A DNA stretch of 21,998 nucleotides from Clostridium sp. UBA4108 (GTDB lineage: Bacteria > Bacillota > Clostridia > Clostridiales > Clostridiaceae): positions 1 to 21,998 of the forward strand of contig DFXM01000033.1 in the NCBI GenBank assembly GCA_002381695.1, in the 5' to 3' direction. A model generated the notes under the pieces. The model was given only the letters and a program-made list of their open reading frames with translations. It searched no databases and was not told the origin of the DNA. Position 1 is the first letter of the stretch, and each line of letters begins with the position of its first letter. The position numbers and the translations under genes are program-made. Positions 7,376-15,264 of this stretch are shown in pieces.

Positions 7376-7430
7376 TGTAACCACCCCAGGGGTCATTCCA
7401 TTTATTGGAACGACCCCTGGGGTGGTTACA
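7376..7430. terminator. 25-bp stem terminator, dispersed repeat copy
   Basis: TGTAACCACCCCAGGGGTC and onward (7376-7400) pairs with 7406-7430 with a single mismatch around the loop TTTAT. It sits 16 bases after the stop of the cysteine-rich gene. Its left arm plus upstream bases (7364-7401) match the reverse complement of 561-598. The stem is longer than a usual intrinsic terminator. The T-run is interrupted (TTTATTTACA). Confidence 0.85.
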
Positions 7431-7448
7431 TTTATTTACATGAAAATC

Positions 7449-7477
7449 TTGACTGGAGGAAAAAAATATAATACAAT
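7449..7477 (+). promoter_or_regulatory. Promoter without an intact downstream gene
   Basis: TTGACT (7449-7454) and TACAAT (7472-7477) are separated by 17 bases. A good ribosome site (AAAGGAGAGG, 7505-7514) follows, then a reading frame of only six codons. The elements look functional, so a transcript of about 160 bases ending at the hairpin at 7605-7641 is possible. Confidence 0.5.
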
Positions 7478-7519
7478 ATAATAAATTACAGGAAATTATT
7501 ACAAAAAGGAGAGGGAAGA

Positions 7520-7635
7520 ATGAGCATTAAGATGTTATAATTCTAAAATTTTTTAAAATCTAATAATAAAATCATAGCAAGATAGCTTTTATAGTGATTC
7601 TGATCCTAATTTTAAGTAGTTCTCAAGGACTATAG
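7520..7635 (+). pseudogene. Decayed start of a small secreted or membrane protein gene
   Basis: After a strong ribosome site the frame reads MSIKML and stops (7520-7540). In another frame, from about 7578, the sequence encodes KIAFIVILILILSSSQGL and then stops. That is a typical signal-peptide core with a basic residue, a hydrophobic run and small residues. A start plus a displaced signal peptide suggests a frameshifted, truncated gene. An alternative is a small RNA with a minimal leader frame, or chance in AT-rich DNA. Confidence 0.3.
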
Positions 7636-7641
7636 ATTAGG
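7605..7641 (+). terminator. Hairpin ending the orphan transcription unit
   Basis: Nested arms CCTAAT (7605-7610) with ATTAGG (7636-7641), and TAGTTCT with AGGACTA (one G-T pair) around a two-base loop, followed by TTTATTTG. Moderate intrinsic-terminator character. Confidence 0.45.
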
Positions 7642-7926
7642 TTTATTTGTTATGGATTTTAAGATTTTAACTATATAGAAGAACAACATCAATTGCAATT
7701 CTTTAACTTTCATTAATATTATAGTAGGTTATAAAAGAGCTAAATATAGACAAATAGGTTAGCTTTACCTTGCTTAATAAAAATTGAAATTAGAGCTGTG
7801 TAGCTTTAGTAATACAGCTTTTATTTTAAGATATATATGTGTAGATAATTTCTAAGCACTACTTGAACTTTTGTATAGCTATCACTAGGTAGTTATATAA
7901 ATACACACATATAAAAATGAATTTTA
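7642..7926. other. AT-rich stretch without a gene
   Basis: No open frame of useful length with a ribosome site on either strand. It contains a weak hairpin AGCTGT (7794-7799) / ACAGCT (7814-7819) followed by TTTATTTT, and an inverted repeat TATATATGTGTA (7832-7843) / TACACACATATA (7902-7913) with 11 of 12 pairs. Probably decayed sequence; a small RNA ending at the terminator at 7927-7971 cannot be excluded. Confidence 0.4.
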
Positions 7927-7971
7927 AAAGGATGTAGATGAATGTATGTTTATCTGCATCCTTATTTTTTT
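7927..7971 (+). terminator. Strong terminator with no evident upstream gene
   Basis: AAGGATGTAGAT (7928-7939) pairs with ATCTGCATCCTT (7952-7963), with one G-U pair. It is followed by ATTTTTTT. Typical intrinsic terminator on the plus strand, but the 290 bases upstream hold no gene. Confidence 0.8.
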
Positions 7972-7993
7972 AGGAGGTGGTTAAAAAGGGTTA

Positions 7994-8151
7994 GGCATCT
8001 TCAAAAAATAAATAAGTCAAAGATGGGAAGTATATTTTGAGTTAGACAAGGAAACAGGTTCCGCAGATAGTAGTGCTATCTAAGGGTTCTGTTGACGCAG
8101 TATAGCACAAAATAGACGAGCATACTGACTTATTATTTATTTTCAGATGCC
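7994..8151. mobile_element. 158-bp MITE-like element flanked by TTA
   Basis: The terminal inverted repeats start GGCATCT at the left (7994) and end AGATGCC at the right (8151). The arms continue as AAATAAATAAGTCA on the left and TGACTTATTATTTATTT on the right. TTA lies directly outside both ends (7991-7993 and 8152-8154), as expected of a three-base target duplication. The interior has a non-coding centre with GGTTCCGC and further short dyads, and no coding sequence. Size, ends and flanks fit a non-autonomous transposable element. Confidence 0.65.
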
Positions 8152-8213
8152 TTAGTAATTTAAACAATTTATAAAATATGATAATAATTATTTTAAATTT
8201 TAGGAGGAGTATG

Positions 8214-8291
8214 ATGAATAAAAGATTTTATAATGTTTTTTGCATAATGGAAGTGGATAGAGTAATTTTACCAGGAATCAATTCATCGTAG
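8214..8291 (+). CDS. Small ORF or remnant, 25 codons
   Basis: An excellent AGGAGG (8202-8207) lies six bases before the ATG at 8214; another ATG at 8211 is too close. The frame reads MNKRFYNVFCIMEVDRVILPGINSS and stops. In the next frame the following sequence reads without stops as RNQFIVANGKLLSIKNLNKITGLN (about 8272-8343), so this could be the frameshifted stub of a longer gene. A genuine small peptide is the alternative. There is no obvious promoter after the MITE-like element. The next gene begins 80 bases on. Confidence 0.35.
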   Translation: MNKRFYNVFCIMEVDRVILPGINSS

Positions 8292-8371
8292 CTAATGGAA
8301 AGCTATTATCTATAAAAAATCTCAATAAAATCACAGGTCTTAATTAAAAATCAAGTTGAGGTGACGTAAAA

Positions 8372-11300
8372 ATGGAAGATTTAAAGTTAGTAGAATATGA
8401 TAATCCTTATGCAAAAGCTATTGCAGAAATGTGGAGAAGGAGCTCAGAGGGGTGGAATGGAAACTGGGGCACAGAAACAGAAGAAAGTATTTTAAGAGCA
8501 CATGAGGACAGTACAGATTTAAATACTTACTTAGCATTAAAGGGAGAAGAAGTGGTTGGATATTGCGGCTTTTCTAAATATGAATATGATGAGAATACCC
8601 TTTATATAAGGCTTTTAAATGTAAGATATGATCTTCATGGCATGAGTATAGGAAGAACCTTGGTATGTAAATCTGTAGATAGAACCATAGAGCTTGGATA
8701 TCCAAGACTAGATCTATATACTTGGTCAGGTAATACTAAGTCCGTCCCCCTCTATAAGAGATGTGGCTTCTTTTTAGAGAAGAGAGATGACTCAACTCAT
8801 TTAATGAATTTTATACCAGGGGTAGTAAACTCGGAAGTGTTTAAAGAGTATTTTAATAGGGTCCATTGGTATAGAGATTTAAAGAGAACTATAGATATGG
8901 AGCCAGATGGCATAGAGGAAAATGGATTTGTTTATTATGAATACCTATGGGAAAAAGAAAATGAAAGCTTAAAAGTTCAATTTGAAAATAAAAGCAGAGG
9001 TATTAGGTTCATAGAAACAGAGGATTATTTAATAAAGGCTGAAATAGAAGATCAACAGTTAATATTTGGTGATAATTATAAGATTAAATATGAGGTTGTA
9101 AATAAATCTAAAAAACCTTTAACCATTGAAATAGAGGGTGTAGGTGACAAAAATATAAACTATTCAATGAACACTAAGTTAGAGGTTTTAGATAAAGACA
9201 CCATAGAGGGAGAATTTTTAGTTAATGAACCTAAAGAGAAGGTTGGACTATTTGGAACTTATCCTTCAGTGGTATCAAAGGTTTTAATAAATGGGAAGAG
9301 TGTAGAGTTTAAAATAGGTATAGATGCTAAGTATCCAGCAGATATGGCCTTAAGATGTCCAAGGGTTGAAGGCCATAGAGATACTAAAGCTATCATGTAT
9401 TTAGATATAAAAAATAATTATAAGAAAGAGGCAGCCTTCAATTTCACACTTATAGAAAATTCTCATGTTGAGTTTATAGACAAAGAATTCTCCATAAAAA
9501 TGAAGGGGAATGAAAGAAAGTCTATAGAAATCTCTTATATTTTAAAGGATTTTAGTTTTTATAATGAAGATATAGAAGTAAAAGCTCTAGATGAAAATGG
9601 ACGAGAGGTAGTGTTCAATAAGACGTTAACTGCTCCACTGCAAGGAAGACAAGGCAGGTTTGGAGGAAATTTAGAGGAGTCTTATGTGGTGGTAAATGGT
9701 TTATACTCAGCAAAGCTAGATGAGGAAAATAATATAAGCCTAGATAAGATTGGAATAAATAAAGTAAGAAACTCTATATTTTATCCGATGCTAGGAAAGC
9801 CATTTTCCGAGGAGTTCTCTAATGGAAGTCCAAGCAAAATAGAGAATTATGAGGAAGATGAAAAAATAGTTTTAAAAGCAACCTTTATCTCTAAGGATTT
9901 TGAGAATCTAAGAGTAGAATCCATATTAAAGCTTTCTCAAAATGGAATTGGTGAACATTATTATGAGGTTTACAATGATGGGGACTATGAAACTGTAAAT
10001 GAGGTTACTTTATCTGAAGGGTTATTTATTAAATTAAATGAGGGTATTCTGCCACTAAAGAATGAGTTTGTTGAGATTATAGACCCTAGAGGGGGATGGA
10101 TGGATACTTTCAATTTTGAAGACTTAACGGAAAACTGGATGTATTCAAGAGAGAGTGATGGAACTATAGGAATATGTTGGCACAAGGATGTAAAGGCTAA
10201 ATTAAGGAGCTGGTATATGAGCCTTGATTATGAACTTGGAAAGCTGAAGGGAAAAGAAAAAAAGATTACTAAGTCAGTATTTATTGCCTTAGATACTTTT
10301 AAACATTGGAAGAATTTTAGAAATTTTGCTTTAGAGAAGGTTAGTTATGATAGCTTAGAATTAACTAAGGATTTAGGTATGGTTCTAAATGGAGGAAATC
10401 CTTTTGTAAAGGATAATTTCACAGTAAAAGTTAAGCAGTATGAACATTATGGATTAGAGGGAGAATATTTTATTACTTCTAAAGCTAACAGCTTTGAAAA
10501 GGTAGGAAGAATAATAGATGAGAAAACTTCTGAAATAGAGTTTAATATTTCTTTAGATAGAGATGTTCATAGGGATGTGTTAACTCTAGAAATGGATTCT
10601 AAAAGTATGTGTTTAGAAGAAGAGAAAATGGTGTTTAAGGTTAATGATGTTCCATTTGAATCTAAAATAGTTGAGGAGGAGGGGCATAAGGTATTTTCAG
10701 TGAATAATGGTGTTATGGAAATCAAAGCATGCCCAACCTTTAGCCATGTACTATACTCCTTAACCTACAATAATCATCAGTGGCTTGAGAGCTCCTTTCC
10801 AACCCCAAGACCAAAATCTTGGTTTAATCCTTGGTTTGGAGGAATAGGCACAGTTCCAGAGGAGCTAAGCAATAGATCTGTGTTAGATGGGAACATACAA
10901 GGAAATTTTGTAACTATGGAAGATAACTTTAAAAATAAATGGCAAGGCATTAAAGTAGAACTCCTTATAGAAAAACAGGAAAAGTTTAAGGGGCTACAGA
11001 TAAATCAGTATTATTTAATGCTACCAGGGCTGCCAATACTCTGCTACACCTCAGAAATAGTTCAAAATACAGGTAAGTTTTTAGACTATGAAACATTTGA
11101 AACTTTCTCCTTCTTCAATCTGGACGAAGAGGTTAAGAATAACTGGATAAAGGTGAAAAATTCAAAGGGAAGCTTTAATAAATATAAGGTAGGTGGAGAA
11201 GGGTTAGATATACTAACTAAATCTTCATTATTATATGGAACTAATAGTTTAAAAGATAAAATTCAACTTTATTCGAAGTTTGAAGAAGAAAAATGCTTTG

Positions 11301-11458
11301 GATTTGTAAACCTGAATGACACTGCATGTTCAAATTTAAGAAACATTACCTTAGAACATGGGGCAGTAAAATTCACTCCACCAGAATTCTATATATTTAC
11401 TGAGGAATATATAGAGGATGAGATGATAAGAGATTTAAGAAATATAAAATTTAAATAA
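8372..11458 (+). CDS. Giant GNAT acetyltransferase fusion protein
   Basis: A 1028-residue protein without signal peptide or membrane segments, so probably cytoplasmic. GAGGTG lies about nine bases before the ATG. Residues 1-148 are a GNAT N-acetyltransferase domain: VVGYCGFS strand (61-68), the acetyl-CoA motif A around RYDLHGMSIGRT (85-96), and LYKRCGFF (127-134). Typical GNAT enzymes end here. Residues 150-1028 are a long beta-rich region with no motif I can name. Parts near 230-420 look like immunoglobulin-like strands. The Trp- and Pro-rich 770-960 part (HQWLESSFPTPRPKSWFNPW at 805-824) looks like a galactose-mutarotase-type or glycosidase-accessory sandwich, as inference only. The acceptor of acetylation is unknown. 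It is monocistronic, with a shared terminator at 11542. Confidence 0.92.
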   Translation: MEDLKLVEYDNPYAKAIAEMWRRSSEGWNGNWGTETEESILRAHEDSTDLNTYLALKGEEVVGYCGFSKYEYDENTLYIRLLNVRYDLHGMSIGRTLVCKSVDRTIELGYPRLDLYTWSGNTKSVPLYKRCGFFLEKRDDSTHLMNFIPGVVNSEVFKEYFNRVHWYRDLKRTIDMEPDGIEENGFVYYEYLWEKENESLKVQFENKSRGIRFIETEDYLIKAEIEDQQLIFGDNYKIKYEVVNKSKKPLTIEIEGVGDKNINYSMNTKLEVLDKDTIEGEFLVNEPKEKVGLFGTYPSVVSKVLINGKSVEFKIGIDAKYPADMALRCPRVEGHRDTKAIMYLDIKNNYKKEAAFNFTLIENSHVEFIDKEFSIKMKGNERKSIEISYILKDFSFYNEDIEVKALDENGREVVFNKTLTAPLQGRQGRFGGNLEESYVVVNGLYSAKLDEENNISLDKIGINKVRNSIFYPMLGKPFSEEFSNGSPSKIENYEEDEKIVLKATFISKDFENLRVESILKLSQNGIGEHYYEVYNDGDYETVNEVTLSEGLFIKLNEGILPLKNEFVEIIDPRGGWMDTFNFEDLTENWMYSRESDGTIGICWHKDVKAKLRSWYMSLDYELGKLKGKEKKITKSVFIALDTFKHWKNFRNFALEKVSYDSLELTKDLGMVLNGGNPFVKDNFTVKVKQYEHYGLEGEYFITSKANSFEKVGRIIDEKTSEIEFNISLDRDVHRDVLTLEMDSKSMCLEEEKMVFKVNDVPFESKIVEEEGHKVFSVNNGVMEIKACPTFSHVLYSLTYNNHQWLESSFPTPRPKSWFNPWFGGIGTVPEELSNRSVLDGNIQGNFVTMEDNFKNKWQGIKVELLIEKQEKFKGLQINQYYLMLPGLPILCYTSEIVQNTGKFLDYETFETFSFFNLDEEVKNNWIKVKNSKGSFNKYKVGGEGLDILTKSSLLYGTNSLKDKIQLYSKFEEEKCFGFVNLNDTACSNLRNITLEHGAVKFTPPEFYIFTEEYIEDEMIRDLRNIKFK

Positions 11459-11464
11459 TGGCTA

Positions 11465-11522
11465 TAATCTGCAGTTCTAATCAAATTAATTCATTTAATG
11501 TAGAAACTTTATTGCAACTTAA
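11465..11522 (-). repeat. Fragment of the 2481-2709 inverted-repeat family
   Basis: Read on the minus strand, it starts AAGTTGCAATAAAGTT and CTACATTA, closely matching the left end of the element at 2481. It then jumps to ATTAGAACT plus ATTATA, matching the inner arm, with the intervening part missing. It begins within ten bases of the stop of the GNAT fusion gene. Degenerate and presumably immobile. Confidence 0.5.
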
Positions 11523-11541
11523 ATAATAAGAAAAATTAAAT

Positions 11542-11572
11542 ATGGGTTAGAGTTTTATATACTCTAACCCAT
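11542..11572. terminator. Bidirectional terminator, 12-bp perfect stem
   Basis: ATGGGTTAGAGT (11542-11553) pairs with ACTCTAACCCAT (11561-11572) around a seven-base loop. T-rich tracts lie on both sides. It serves the convergent genes ending at 11458 (+) and 11576 (-). Confidence 0.85.
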
Positions 11573-11575
11573 CTA

Positions 11576-12022
11576 TTATTTTGTCAATACACTCTTAATG
11601 GCGAGGCCAGTCTTTCCATCCTCTGTTATAAATCTATATTCTGATAAACCTCCAAGCCTTACAAAATCTTTTTTATTCATCGGATTTGATATTTGGGATT
11701 GTAATAAAGAATTAACAATAACAGTGTTTTCTGGAGAGAGAATTTCTTTTGATACCAAGGTGTATAACCCTCTATCCAAAGTTGTTATTTCTTTACCTAT
11801 ATTATAAAGTATTTTTATAGAATCTCCATCAATTTCTATCTGTAAAGCATTACCTCTAATTCCTGTAGAAGTATATGTTTTATCTTTTAACTCATCACTA
11901 CTTTTAAAGTCTAAATTTGTTATGAATTGTTTTAAACCAGCTATCTCAATCAATGGATTAGTTATTTCAGCTGTATTAAAAATCAATCCAAAAGATAATA
12001 TTAAAGATATAATTACATTCAT
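11576..12022 (-). CDS. Small secreted hypothetical protein
   Basis: A 148-residue protein I do not recognise. AAAGGAG lies eight bases before the ATG on the minus strand. Residues 1-19 form a short signal peptide or anchor (MNVIISLILSFGLIFNTAE), without a lipobox. The rest is cysteine-free and shows strands such as ALQIEIDGDSIKILYNI (about 59-75) and a C-terminal FVRLGGLSEYRFITEDGKTGLAIKSVL (about 120-146). Fold and role are unknown. Its leader region, upstream on the minus strand, contains the structured element at 12094-12163. It is convergent with the GNAT fusion gene. Confidence 0.82.
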   Translation of the reverse strand: MNVIISLILSFGLIFNTAEITNPLIEIAGLKQFITNLDFKSSDELKDKTYTSTGIRGNALQIEIDGDSIKILYNIGKEITTLDRGLYTLVSKEILSPENTVIVNSLLQSQISNPMNKKDFVRLGGLSEYRFITEDGKTGLAIKSVLTK

Positions 12023-12093
12023 TTCTTAATCTCCTTTAGTTGTTAGTTTTATTGATATAGATTTAATATACAAATTTATTATGTTAAGTGAGC

Positions 12094-12163
12094 GCCTTGA
12101 GTGACAATCTCTGTTAGATAGATTTTCAAGGCCTATTAAATCGGTTACTAACAGGGTTAGTAA
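12094..12163. other. Structured element with alternative pairings
   Basis: Hairpin 1: GCCTTGA (12094-12100) with TCAAGGC (12126-12132), plus inner AATCT / AGATT. Hairpin 2: TTACTAAC (12145-12152) with GTTAGTAA (12156-12163) around AGG. A third perfect pairing, CTGTTAG (12111-12117) with CTAACAG (12148-12154), excludes hairpin 2 and the inner part of hairpin 1. On the minus strand it would lie in the leader of the 12022 gene, about 70 bases before its start. It could be a cis-regulatory RNA or the end of a mobile element. I do not recognise a known riboswitch. Confidence 0.4.
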
Positions 12164-12273
12164 GGTCGTATATTTCCATATTAGTTTTTCCTCTTGTTAA
12201 CTTATTATGCTATGTAAAATTTTGAATTAGAAGCATTTGAGTTAGTGTCTTATTGATTGCTATTAATGTATAT

Positions 12274-12350
12274 AAGTTGCAATAATGAAACTACATAATA
12301 CAAATAGGTATTTTTATAATTTATTTAAATTTAATTGCAATTTATATATT
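12274..12350 (+). repeat. Half copy of the 2481-2709 element
   Basis: Begins AAGTTGCAATAATGAAACTA and continues with ACAAATAG and TTATAATTTATTTAA. It follows the reverse complement of the right arm at 2641-2709 over about 60 bases with few changes. The opposite arm is not found nearby, so it is a solo arm or decayed copy. It lies in the 12023-12495 gene-free stretch, where I otherwise see only the structured element and the hairpin at 12415. Confidence 0.6.
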
Positions 12351-12414
12351 TAAACTATCTTAAAAAATCCTTAATTATTTAACAACTTGGCAACAACTTT
12401 TCCATAGTTTGTAA

Positions 12415-12449
12415 AGACCCTATGATAAGCTATAGTTATCATAGGGTCT
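12415..12449 (+). terminator. 14-bp hairpin in the lipoprotein leader
   Basis: AGACCCTATGATAA (12415-12428) pairs perfectly with TTATCATAGGGTCT (12436-12449) around GCTATAG, followed by AGTTATTTTGT. It lies 33 bases before the ribosome site of the first lipoprotein gene, and no gene on the plus strand ends nearby. It could be an attenuator of the lipoprotein operon or a stop for upstream readthrough. The trailing T-run is weak. Confidence 0.55.
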
Positions 12450-12495
12450 AGTTATTTTGTAAAAGAACGATGATTTTTTTGTAGGAGGCGTGGAG

Positions 12496-13812
12496 ATGGA
12501 TAGAAAAAGAATACTTATGACAACTTTATTAGTAGCATTTTCTATTACCTTAGTGGGTTGTGGAGTGTGGAATAGTTCTACAAAGGTGGATAAGATAGTA
12601 GTGGAACAGGATGTAACTAAAGGATTAGATAATGTACCACGGGTAGTGGTTGAAGAGGTAAAATTAAATCTTAAAGAAGGCGAGTTTTTCGATGGAAGAT
12701 TTTATCATGATGGAAAACTATATGGTAATGTTAGCAAAGGATATGGTGCTGCACAAGAGCCTACAGAAGAGTATCCCATATATGGACTAAAGAAAGAAAA
12801 TTTATATACTTTAGATGGAAATAATAATTTGGGAAAAACAGAGAAAAAGATTATGTTTGGAGAGAAACCTTCTAGTGGTGGAACTAAAAGTATAGCTATG
12901 ACCTTTGGAAAAGATAAGGGAGAAATATATATTGCAGATCATAAGGCTGAAAATAGTGAGTATATAAGGGAAACAGAATTAGAAAGACTATTGTTGAAAA
13001 AATCCTATAGTCCTCTTTTTTATTATTTTACATCAGGTAATGATAATTATTTATATTTTTATGAATTAGAGATGAATGGTACAGATGCATATTTAGGTAT
13101 TTATGATAGAAAGAATAAGTTGATATATGAAATGAATTTAGGTAAAAAGGAGCAGTTTGAAAAAAAATATGCCAATGGAGAAACCCATGTTTCAGATGCT
13201 GGATTTACATATTCAATTTTCTATTCAAAGGCATTAAATTCTCTTATGGCTAGAGGCGATGGTGGCATGTGCTATAAAGTTATATTGAAGGATGGACAGG
13301 TTCAATTAAGTGAGTATATAGATTTAAGTAAGCTAAATAATAAAAAAGCTGACTATATAGAAATAGATACGGAAAATGATCAGGCATTAATATTCTATTC
13401 AACCTATATAAATAATGATAAAGCCGATGAAGATGGAAATTTTAAATTAGATGCAATTGGAAAATATGATTTTGCTACCAAACAATTTAAGATATTATTT
13501 GAAGCTGAAAAGGGTAGCAACATAAGTGGATTCTATATAGGTAAGAATTTATTCATACTAGAAGAATTTGAGATTAAAGATAATATTAAAACGTACAAAA
13601 CTAGATATATTTTAAAACTTGAAAATGATGAAATAAAAACAATTTTCAAAGAAAATATAAAAGAAGAAAAGTATGATACAGCATATTGGAATAATATAAC
13701 AATAGATGAAGATGGAAATGAAATCTTTATGGTTAAACATATGACAGAGATAAAGGATGGCATAGAAACTAGCGTGGATGCTATTTATAAGAGATACATT
13801 ATTGAGGAGTAA
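12496..13812 (+). CDS. Lipoprotein of unknown function, tandem paralogue 1
   Basis: A 438-residue predicted lipoprotein. The ATG at 12496 is preferred over an in-frame GTG at 12490, which is only one base from the AGGAGG (12483-12488). The signal peptide ends in a lipobox LVGC with Cys23, so the protein is lipid-anchored outside the membrane. After a linker it carries the shared block VDKIVVEQDVT, then EGEFFDGRFYHDGKLYG, and repeated strand patterns with phrases such as LYTLDGNNN, AYLGIYDRKNK and AIGKYDFATKQFKILFEA. These suggest a degenerate beta-propeller, as inference. It is first of three tandem paralogues and close to a two-component system. I know no function for the family. There are no catalytic motifs. 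Confidence 0.9.
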   Translation: MDRKRILMTTLLVAFSITLVGCGVWNSSTKVDKIVVEQDVTKGLDNVPRVVVEEVKLNLKEGEFFDGRFYHDGKLYGNVSKGYGAAQEPTEEYPIYGLKKENLYTLDGNNNLGKTEKKIMFGEKPSSGGTKSIAMTFGKDKGEIYIADHKAENSEYIRETELERLLLKKSYSPLFYYFTSGNDNYLYFYELEMNGTDAYLGIYDRKNKLIYEMNLGKKEQFEKKYANGETHVSDAGFTYSIFYSKALNSLMARGDGGMCYKVILKDGQVQLSEYIDLSKLNNKKADYIEIDTENDQALIFYSTYINNDKADEDGNFKLDAIGKYDFATKQFKILFEAEKGSNISGFYIGKNLFILEEFEIKDNIKTYKTRYILKLENDEIKTIFKENIKEEKYDTAYWNNITIDEDGNEIFMVKHMTEIKDGIETSVDAIYKRYIIEE

Positions 13813-13875
13813 TATGAATTTAGATACTTCATTTTTCTTAGATAAAAGGATAGGAATTTTGTAGGAGGTATGGAG

Positions 13876-15195
13876 ATGAAGAGAAAAAGAGTAGTAGTTA
13901 CAGCCATATTATTATTAGCATTTTCTGTTACCTTAGTGGCCTGTGGAGGGATAAAGAACTCTGCTAAGGTGGATAAGATAGTGGTGGATAAGGATGTAAC
14001 TGAGGTATTAGATAATGTACCTAGAGTAGTGGTGGAAGAGGTGAATTTAGAGCTGGAGGAAGGTGAATTCTTTGATGGGAGGTTTTTTTATGAGGGAAAA
14101 CTTCATGGGAAGATTTGGAGAGGTTTTGGATCAGCACAAGAGCCTACAGAAGAATATCCCATATATGGTCTGCAGAAAGGAAATTTGTATACTTTAGATG
14201 GAAATAATAATATAGAAAAAACAGAGAAGAAGATTATGGGTAGAGAGAGTCGTTCTAGCGATGGAACTAAGAGTATAGTTAAGAAGATTGGAAAAGATAA
14301 GGAAGAAATATATATTGGAGATCTTAAGGCTGAAAATAGTGAGTATATAAGGGACACTGAATTAGAAAGACTATTGCTCGGAAAATCCTATAGCCCTATT
14401 ACTTATTATTTTGTACCAGGTAATGATAATTATATTTATTTTAATGCAATTCAAGAAACTGGGATGGATGCATATCTAGGAATATATGATAGAAAGAATA
14501 AACAACTATATGAGGTAAACTTAGGTAAAAAGGAGCAGTTTAAAAAAAAATATGAGAATGGAGAAACTTACTTTTCTAGCGTTGGTTTTAAATATTCAGT
14601 TTTTTATTCAGGTATATTAAATTCTCTTATGGTAAGAGATAAGGATAATAGTATGTGCTATAAAATCACCTTGAATGGTGAGGAGATTGAGCTAAGTGAA
14701 TATATGGATTTAAATAAATTAAACAATGAAAAAGTTAGTTATATAGAAATAATAAATGATAGTGAGATATTACTATTTTATGAAGAGAATATAGATAGTA
14801 ATGAAGAAGATAGAGATTTTAATTTTAAAGTATATGCAATTGGGAAATATAATTTTGCTACCAAAGAATTTAAGACATTGTTCGAGGCTGGAAAAGAGAA
14901 AAATATACAAGGATCCTATTTAGGTAAGAATTTATTTCTTTTAGAAGAGTTTGAAGAGAAAGATAAAGCTAGAATATATAAAACTAGATATATTTTAAAG
15001 CTAGAAGGTAATGAAATAAGGGTTATTTTTAAAGAGAATATAGAGGACGAGAAGTACGCAGAAGTAAGCTGGAGCAATATTACAGTAAATGAGGGTGGAA
15101 ATGAAATTTTTCTAACTAAGAGTATAACAGTGAAGAAGGAAGATATAGAAACTATTGAGGATGCTGTTTATAAAAGATACATTATTGAAGAGTAA
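13876..15195 (+). CDS. Lipoprotein of unknown function, tandem paralogue 2
   Basis: A 439-residue predicted lipoprotein, the closest relative of the preceding gene. Identity is high along the whole length, for example VPRVVVEEV, AQEPTEEYPIYGL, LYTLDGNNN and the C-terminal YKRYIIEE. AGGAGG (13863-13868) favours the ATG at 13876 rather than the one at 13870. The lipobox is LVAC. The 63-base gap after paralogue 1 has no terminator, so they are probably co-transcribed. The ribosome-site region (GTAGGAGG followed by TGGAGATG) is duplicated too, showing that the copy included upstream DNA. Fold as for paralogue 1; function unknown. Confidence 0.9.
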   Translation: MKRKRVVVTAILLLAFSVTLVACGGIKNSAKVDKIVVDKDVTEVLDNVPRVVVEEVNLELEEGEFFDGRFFYEGKLHGKIWRGFGSAQEPTEEYPIYGLQKGNLYTLDGNNNIEKTEKKIMGRESRSSDGTKSIVKKIGKDKEEIYIGDLKAENSEYIRDTELERLLLGKSYSPITYYFVPGNDNYIYFNAIQETGMDAYLGIYDRKNKQLYEVNLGKKEQFKKKYENGETYFSSVGFKYSVFYSGILNSLMVRDKDNSMCYKITLNGEEIELSEYMDLNKLNNEKVSYIEIINDSEILLFYEENIDSNEEDRDFNFKVYAIGKYNFATKEFKTLFEAGKEKNIQGSYLGKNLFLLEEFEEKDKARIYKTRYILKLEGNEIRVIFKENIEDEKYAEVSWSNITVNEGGNEIFLTKSITVKKEDIETIEDAVYKRYIIEE

Positions 15196-15264
15196 GCCTA
15201 AGACATCTTCAAGAAACACTTATGGCAGAGAGCTATTTAACAGAAAGTGTAAGGAGGGTAATAG

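Noticed and set aside
7376..7430. Possible attachment site or recombination site
   Set aside because: The long stem is better explained as a terminator because a related copy is also placed at a gene end. No integrase is present.
11598..11807. 69-codon plus-strand frame
   Set aside because: Opposite strand of the secreted protein gene 11576-12022, which has a ribosome site and signal peptide. The plus frame has neither.
12490..12495. GTG start for lipoprotein 1 (and ATG at 13870 for lipoprotein 2)
   Set aside because: Each is only one base from the AGGAGG core. The in-frame ATG six bases later has normal spacing in both genes.
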